The notes under the pieces are model-generated. The model saw nothing but the letters and a program-made list of their open reading frames with translations, did not search any database and was not told where the DNA came from. The position numbers and the translations under genes are program-made. Of a stretch of DNA of 50,320 bases, positions 46,847-50,320 are shown piece by piece. Numbering within the stretch: the first letter of the stretch is position 1; each line of letters starts with the position of its first letter. Origin of the DNA: an uncultured Prevotella sp. (lineage in GTDB: Bacteria; Bacteroidota; Bacteroidia; Bacteroidales; Bacteroidaceae); assembly GCA_947170725.1 (NCBI GenBank), contig CAMVUM010000024.1, positions 1 to 50,320 on the forward strand. Reading direction: 5' to 3'.

Positions 46847-46880
46847 CCTTTTACTGAAGCATGTCTAATGCTCATTCTTT

Positions 46881-47678
46881 TCATTTTTCTGCATTATAAC
46901 TGCTCTGTAATTTGTCGCTGAATGATTCCCTAAGTGCTATCCGCAATCCATTCAAAAAAGATTCACGGATATATATTGAGGATGTCGGGCAGTTATCAGC
47001 GCATAACCGGCACTGAATACAATTTTTCTCGTCAGTAGGTAAAACCGTATCTCTTCGTGCGAATATGTGCATCGGACAAACCTTGATACATTTCTCGCAG
47101 TTTATACAGGTCGAGGTATTTAGGAACACCACCTTGTTTCCCGCTATTATATCTGAACCTTTACGGCGTATCGTAATGCCCTCCGAATATCCGGTAACCG
47201 GATCTTTATAGATAAGAGCCAACGGATGCAACTTCCATCGAAGTTTTTCCGCAAATAGTCTTGCCTTGAACATATCTCGTTCATTCGGTCTGGCTTTATT
47301 GTAGCCGTCCATAAGAACCCACGGCCCGGTGCGGTCAAATCCTCGACAGGAAAATTCGCCGGTTATAATTCCACCTTTCCTTTCTATGATTTTTTTGAGG
47401 GGCTTATGATATGCTCCCAAGAAGGGTCGGCAACGTGTGGAGAATATGAACACATTCTTACCTTTAATATTTTGGAGTGAAACAAATCTTTGAAGTCGTA
47501 TATCGTGAGCGGCAAAGTTAATCGCGGAGCCAAAGCCGATAAGGTCATAATCCGACAGGTCGATTGACGGATTGCTGTCGATAGATACCAATTCGGCAGA
47601 TAGGGCATCCTTCATGCTTTCCGCAATCTTCAACGTGTTTCCTCTATATGAGGAACGATAGAATATTATTGTCTTCAT
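46881..47678 (-). CDS. Flavodoxin-ferredoxin fusion (EFR1-type)
   Basis: 265 aa. Residues about 1-160 form a flavodoxin-like domain with the FMN-phosphate loop YRSSYRGNT (7-15). Residues about 188-235 carry two 4Fe-4S motifs, C191-x2-C194-x2-C197-x3-C201 and C220-x2-C223-x2-C226-x3-C230. It should act as a small electron-transfer module. It overlaps the secreted-protein gene by ATGA in the TetR operon; its redox partner is not in the operon. The EFR1 label is by domain layout. Confidence 0.86.
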   Translation of the reverse strand: MKTIIFYRSSYRGNTLKIAESMKDALSAELVSIDSNPSIDLSDYDLIGFGSAINFAAHDIRLQRFVSLQNIKGKNVFIFSTRCRPFLGAYHKPLKKIIERKGGIITGEFSCRGFDRTGPWVLMDGYNKARPNERDMFKARLFAEKLRWKLHPLALIYKDPVTGYSEGITIRRKGSDIIAGNKVVFLNTSTCINCEKCIKVCPMHIFARRDTVLPTDEKNCIQCRLCADNCPTSSIYIRESFLNGLRIALRESFSDKLQSSYNAEK

Positions 47679-48304
47679 CTTGCGACTGATATTTTTGTTT
47701 CCGGTGTTCCGAAGCCTCCATTTACGCCTTTATAGCCTACAAACATCAGAGAACTCGTGTCAAAGTAATAATCACAGCTCCAGAAAGCAGACATAAAGCC
47801 GGTAAGACTGACTTCGATTCTTACGGCATTCTTTCCGTCTAATTTCTCAGTTCCTTTCTTTGCTGCCGACATGGTATATAGTTTTATGTTGTCGGGGCGA
47901 AAACATTCGTATTCCACAGACCTGCCATTTTTCAGAGTTAATCCCGCATTATAGGCGATGTTCTGATACCACGGCTTGCCTTTACTTTTTACCGTCTTTG
48001 AAATCCGTTTCCCATTGAACTTGCCGGATATGGAGTATATCCCATTATTCAAACTGATTGACAGATTAGTGTTAGAAGAAGTATTCACAATCTTACAACT
48101 CTCGGTTTTATAACCGCTTCCAAAGATATACTCATGTCTTTCATTGCCTTGAACCGTATGCAGGTATATCTTTCCGTCCTTGTATTCTTCCGTCCATTTG
48201 ATAGCGGTTTTCGTCCTGCCACAGGTGGAAATATAGTTTCTTTCCTGTGCCATTGCAAAAGCTGTAAGAAACAGTGTAAGTGCTATTGTAATGATATGTT
48301 TCAT
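47675..48304 (-). CDS. Secreted protein of unknown function
   Basis: 209 aa with a signal peptide (hydrophobic 4-17, cleavage FAMA|QE after residue 19). The mature part is rich in beta-strand patterns and Gly/Lys/Ser, with YIFGSGYKTESCKIV and FWSCDYYFDTSSLMFVGYKGV, reminiscent of lipocalin or LolA-like barrels (weak inference). I do not recognise a family. It is sandwiched by 4-nt overlaps between a TetR regulator and a flavodoxin-ferredoxin, so its synthesis is coupled to both. Confidence 0.72.
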   Translation of the reverse strand: MKHIITIALTLFLTAFAMAQERNYISTCGRTKTAIKWTEEYKDGKIYLHTVQGNERHEYIFGSGYKTESCKIVNTSSNTNLSISLNNGIYSISGKFNGKRISKTVKSKGKPWYQNIAYNAGLTLKNGRSVEYECFRPDNIKLYTMSAAKKGTEKLDGKNAVRIEVSLTGFMSAFWSCDYYFDTSSLMFVGYKGVNGGFGTPETKISVAR

Positions 48305-48903
48305 AGACAGTTGTTGTCAAAGATAAAATCCACATATTTGGAAATCATAGCTTCCATTCTTTCCCATGCTTCCGGTTTGCTGAAATCTATGCCATTGATT
48401 TTGTGATATTGCCTTGTGAAAAGAACTATATAGTTGGTTGCGGATATGATTATGGCGATAGACATATTGTTATCGCCGCCCCGATCCAAAAACTTATTAA
48501 GTTCCTCCTGCAATTTATGACCGATACGCTCACGTTCTTCTATAATTCCCTTGAAAGACGAATGACCTGACAGTTCCCATACCAGAAGTTCTTGCATGAG
48601 TACATTATCTTTTAGATAGTTAAGTTGACACATAAACACATCCTTAACAATCTGCTTTATGTTACCGTCTTTAGCTCGTTTAATGGTGTCAATAAACTCC
48701 GAATAGGCAAACGAATAATAGTCATGACGCTTTGCCCATTCCACGAGCAAACCATCCAATCCACCGAAATAGCGATAAATCAAAACCTTATCGCATCCGG
48801 CTTGATTAGCTATGCGATTAACTCCGATTTTGGTAAAACCGTCGTTCTCTACGATATGGCTCACGGCTTCAAGAAGCCTTTTTTCTGTTTCTTTCAATTC
48901 CAT
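48301..48903 (-). CDS. TetR-family transcriptional regulator
   Basis: 200 aa. The N-terminal helix-turn-helix is typical (ETEKRLLEAVSHIVENDGF, then IGVNRIANQAGCDKVLIYRYF). The C-terminal about 140 residues are helical ligand-binding type. I use the ATG at 48903; a GTG at 48918 would place the start within the operator. It is the first gene of a three-gene operon and its own promoter contains GTCAC/GTGAC half-sites, so autorepression is likely. Confidence 0.9.
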   Translation of the reverse strand: MELKETEKRLLEAVSHIVENDGFTKIGVNRIANQAGCDKVLIYRYFGGLDGLLVEWAKRHDYYSFAYSEFIDTIKRAKDGNIKQIVKDVFMCQLNYLKDNVLMQELLVWELSGHSSFKGIIEERERIGHKLQEELNKFLDRGGDNNMSIAIIISATNYIVLFTRQYHKINGIDFSKPEAWERMEAMISKYVDFIFDNNCL

Positions 48904-48913
48904 CTTATATAAT

Positions 48914-48960
48914 GTCACTAAGTGGTGACAAAATTATAAAAATAATCGGTGACAACCAAA
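48914..48960 (-). promoter_or_regulatory. TetR operon promoter and operator
   Basis: On the minus strand TTTG (48960-48957), a 20-nt spacer and TAATTTTG (48936-48929) make a consensus promoter. GTCAC (48914-48918) and GTGAC (48925-48929) form an inverted pair with a 6-nt gap over the transcription start; a further GTGAC lies at 48949-48953 next to the -33 box. These are good candidates for the TetR binding sites. Confidence 0.6.
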
Positions 48961-48985
48961 TGCAGGGCTGTATAACCGCTATTTT

Positions 48986-49783
48986 TCAGTATGTAAAATA
49001 GTCTGAGACAGGAGAGTATCGGACGATATACTCTTTTGGAGTGTATCCGGAAAATAGCTTGAATTCTTTAATCATGTGGGATTGGTCGGTGTACCCACAT
49101 TCGTATGACAGTTGGGCAAAACCTATTCTCGGATTACGTTGTAAAACGGACAAAGTGCGTTGCATCCTGACTACGCGCAGGAAGTCCTTTGGCGTAGTCC
49201 CGATGTGTTCAGAAAAGACACGGCAAAACTGCTTTTCACTCAAGCACGCTATATTCGCAAGCGTCTTGATATTGGTTTGAGTGGAATTGTTAATATAACG
49301 TACCACTTCTGCCAATCGTGGCAGATGATAAGTTGTCCCATGCATCAGGCACTTGTAGAAATAATTCTCTATCAGCTCAATGCAGGTGTCGTGATTTTCA
49401 CTGTCTTCAACTTTATGTGCCAAATCACGCAAAGCTGTATTTTCAATGTCCGCAACCGCCACATTCCTGTCACGCAGTAAAGTGACCGGCATACGGAAGA
49501 ATATTTTTGCCGCATGAGGATGGAATACCACCACTATCATTTCAATGTCGCCGGTTGAAGTCACATCTGAATAACGGCTTTCCTGACCGCAAATAAAACT
49601 CTGCGGCTGTAATTCATCACGGTTCGTGACTTTCAGCCTTTCGCCACGATGGAAAACAAGCGACATACAGCCCGTCGGCAAAGTGCGCTGCGTCACTATG
49701 CCGGAGGTACTATCCTGCAATATCCAGTAATACCGTATAAGCGGTTTCAAAGCAGGCGTTGGCTGTATGATTCTGAACTGCAT
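48986..49783 (-). CDS. AraC-family transcriptional regulator
   Basis: 265 aa. The N-terminal about 150 residues are a sensor domain beginning RIIQPTPALKPLIRYYWIL. The C-terminal double helix-turn-helix (about 160-258) has LANIACLSEKQFCRVFSEHI and ELSYECGYTDQSHMIKEFK-like sequence (here QLSYECGYTDQSHMIKEF) with a final FSGYTPKEY. It probably activates its own gene and the VOC gene through the shared 20-nt element. Its ATG is only about 5 nt past the -7 box, so the mRNA may be leaderless. Confidence 0.92.
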   Translation of the reverse strand: MQFRIIQPTPALKPLIRYYWILQDSTSGIVTQRTLPTGCMSLVFHRGERLKVTNRDELQPQSFICGQESRYSDVTSTGDIEMIVVVFHPHAAKIFFRMPVTLLRDRNVAVADIENTALRDLAHKVEDSENHDTCIELIENYFYKCLMHGTTYHLPRLAEVVRYINNSTQTNIKTLANIACLSEKQFCRVFSEHIGTTPKDFLRVVRMQRTLSVLQRNPRIGFAQLSYECGYTDQSHMIKEFKLFSGYTPKEYIVRYSPVSDYFTY

Positions 49784-49787
49784 CCCG

Positions 49788-49834
49788 CAAAATTATAACA
49801 TGACGATTTTCGATGATAGTAAAAAACGGACATT
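49788..49834 (-). promoter_or_regulatory. AraC-gene promoter with the shared 20-nt element
   Basis: On the minus strand AATGTCCGTTTTTTACTATC (49834-49815) is followed after 19 nt by TAATTTTG (49795-49788). No TTTG -33 box is present. The layout is identical to the VOC promoter. Confidence 0.65.
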
Positions 49835-49931
49835 GGTGTTATATGCCTCACTCAACCGTAAATTCCTCTGAATGATAGCTGCTGTAAAAACGACCGGATA
49901 CATTTGTTCCGAATCTCTCATAATTTATGTG

Positions 49932-50320
49932 TTATATGGTGATGTGAGCAAACTCGCGGTTTATCCAGATGGTAGCCTCATTTCCGATAAAGCGAATAAG
50001 CACATAGTTCGAATCTGCCGGGCCGGCGGGGAAATAATTTATAAAATACTCCTGCCACATCCGTTTGCGGGTTACATCATCCGTAATGATTTCGACTGTG
50101 CCGCGCAAAGCAACACTATCGCCATAAAATGAATAGGAAAGCCCGGCTTTGGGATTGAGCCTGAAATCGGCAACCTTTTCGGAGTCTGCTGCGGTCACTA
50201 CCCAGACCTCATTGCATCCTAACGAATGAATTTTATCCAATGGCACAGGGCGTGGAAAACCATCTGCATTGACCGAAGCTAACGTAACTTCTTTGCACTG
50301 AGAAAGAAGATGTGCTGCCT
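49932..50320 (-). CDS. Pyridoxamine 5'-phosphate oxidase-like protein, 5' end cut by window
   Basis: At least 128 codons of one open frame run off the right edge without a start codon, so the N-terminus lies outside. The visible part begins AAHLLSQCKEVTLASVNADGFPRP, the split-barrel flavin-binding start, and continues WVVTAADSEKVADFRLNPKAGLSY and ALRGTVEIITDD, as in PPOX/general stress protein 26-type proteins. A GTG at 50246 lies within the conserved barrel and is not the start. It lies upstream of the AraC gene in the same direction, separated by 148 nt containing that gene's promoter. Confidence 0.84.
   Translation of the reverse strand, partial: AAHLLSQCKEVTLASVNADGFPRPVPLDKIHSLGCNEVWVVTAADSEKVADFRLNPKAGLSYSFYGDSVALRGTVEIITDDVTRKRMWQEYFINYFPAGPADSNYVLIRFIGNEATIWINREFAHITI

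Overview
The window looks like a chromosome segment of a Bacteroidales bacterium, most likely a Prevotellaceae member (inference). Several promoters match the Bacteroidetes form TTTG-N19/20-TAnnTTTG. The primary sigma factor is the short type lacking region 1.1. LpxC and FabZ are fused. Several families typical of the phylum are present (DUF5686, DUF5715, DUF3127, DUF4835, DUF3256, DUF4296). I see no rRNA, tRNA, CRISPR array, insertion sequence or prophage.

Layout. 0-9.2 kb (+): rpoD, an outer-membrane DUF5686 protein, and an overlapping addA/addB-like helicase-nuclease pair. 9.5-10.3 kb (-): a DUF5715 peptidase-like protein. 10.9-18.1 kb (+): phoH, purC, ubiE/menG, aroE, purM, prfA and pyrF, visibly richer in G+C than its flanks. 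18.1-19.1 kb: a gene-free stretch with hairpins and short repeats. 19.1-27.5 kb (+): one tight run of lpxD, lpxC-fabZ, lpxA, miaA, a class A penicillin-binding protein and a Pif1-like helicase, for lipid A and peptidoglycan synthesis. 27.6-28.0 kb (-): a DUF3127 protein with an SSB-like tail. 28.2-35.8 kb (+): dnaN, then a coupled run of a DnaQ/ExoX-like exonuclease, coaBC, DUF4835, recN and a trypsin-fold/TPR protein that has lost its catalytic residues. 36.1-45.2 kb (-): a nine-gene unit led by ileS, followed by a DksA-like gene, lspA, a DUF4296 lipoprotein, a small protein, a nucleoside transporter, a DUF151 nuclease-domain protein, rsmE and DUF3256.

45.6-50.3 kb (-) is an accessory-looking tail: a 16-cysteine DUF3795 protein, a VOC protein, a TetR-secreted protein-flavodoxin/ferredoxin operon, an AraC regulator, and a PPOX-family gene cut by the window edge. 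It is unusually rich in operator-like sites. (i) An identical 20-nt element sits exactly 19 nt upstream of the -7 box of both the VOC gene and the AraC gene, suggesting one AraC regulon. (ii) Two GTCTAA-N5-TTAGAC palindromes bracket the promoter upstream of DUF3795. (iii) GTCAC/GTGAC half-sites overlap the TetR promoter.

The observations most worth checking are these regulatory sites, the uncharacterised TetR-controlled redox operon, a perfect 16-bp terminator-like hairpin inside the signal-peptide codons of the DUF5686 gene, and a possible small RNA near 36.05 kb. I see no clear evidence for a wholly new defence or mobile system.
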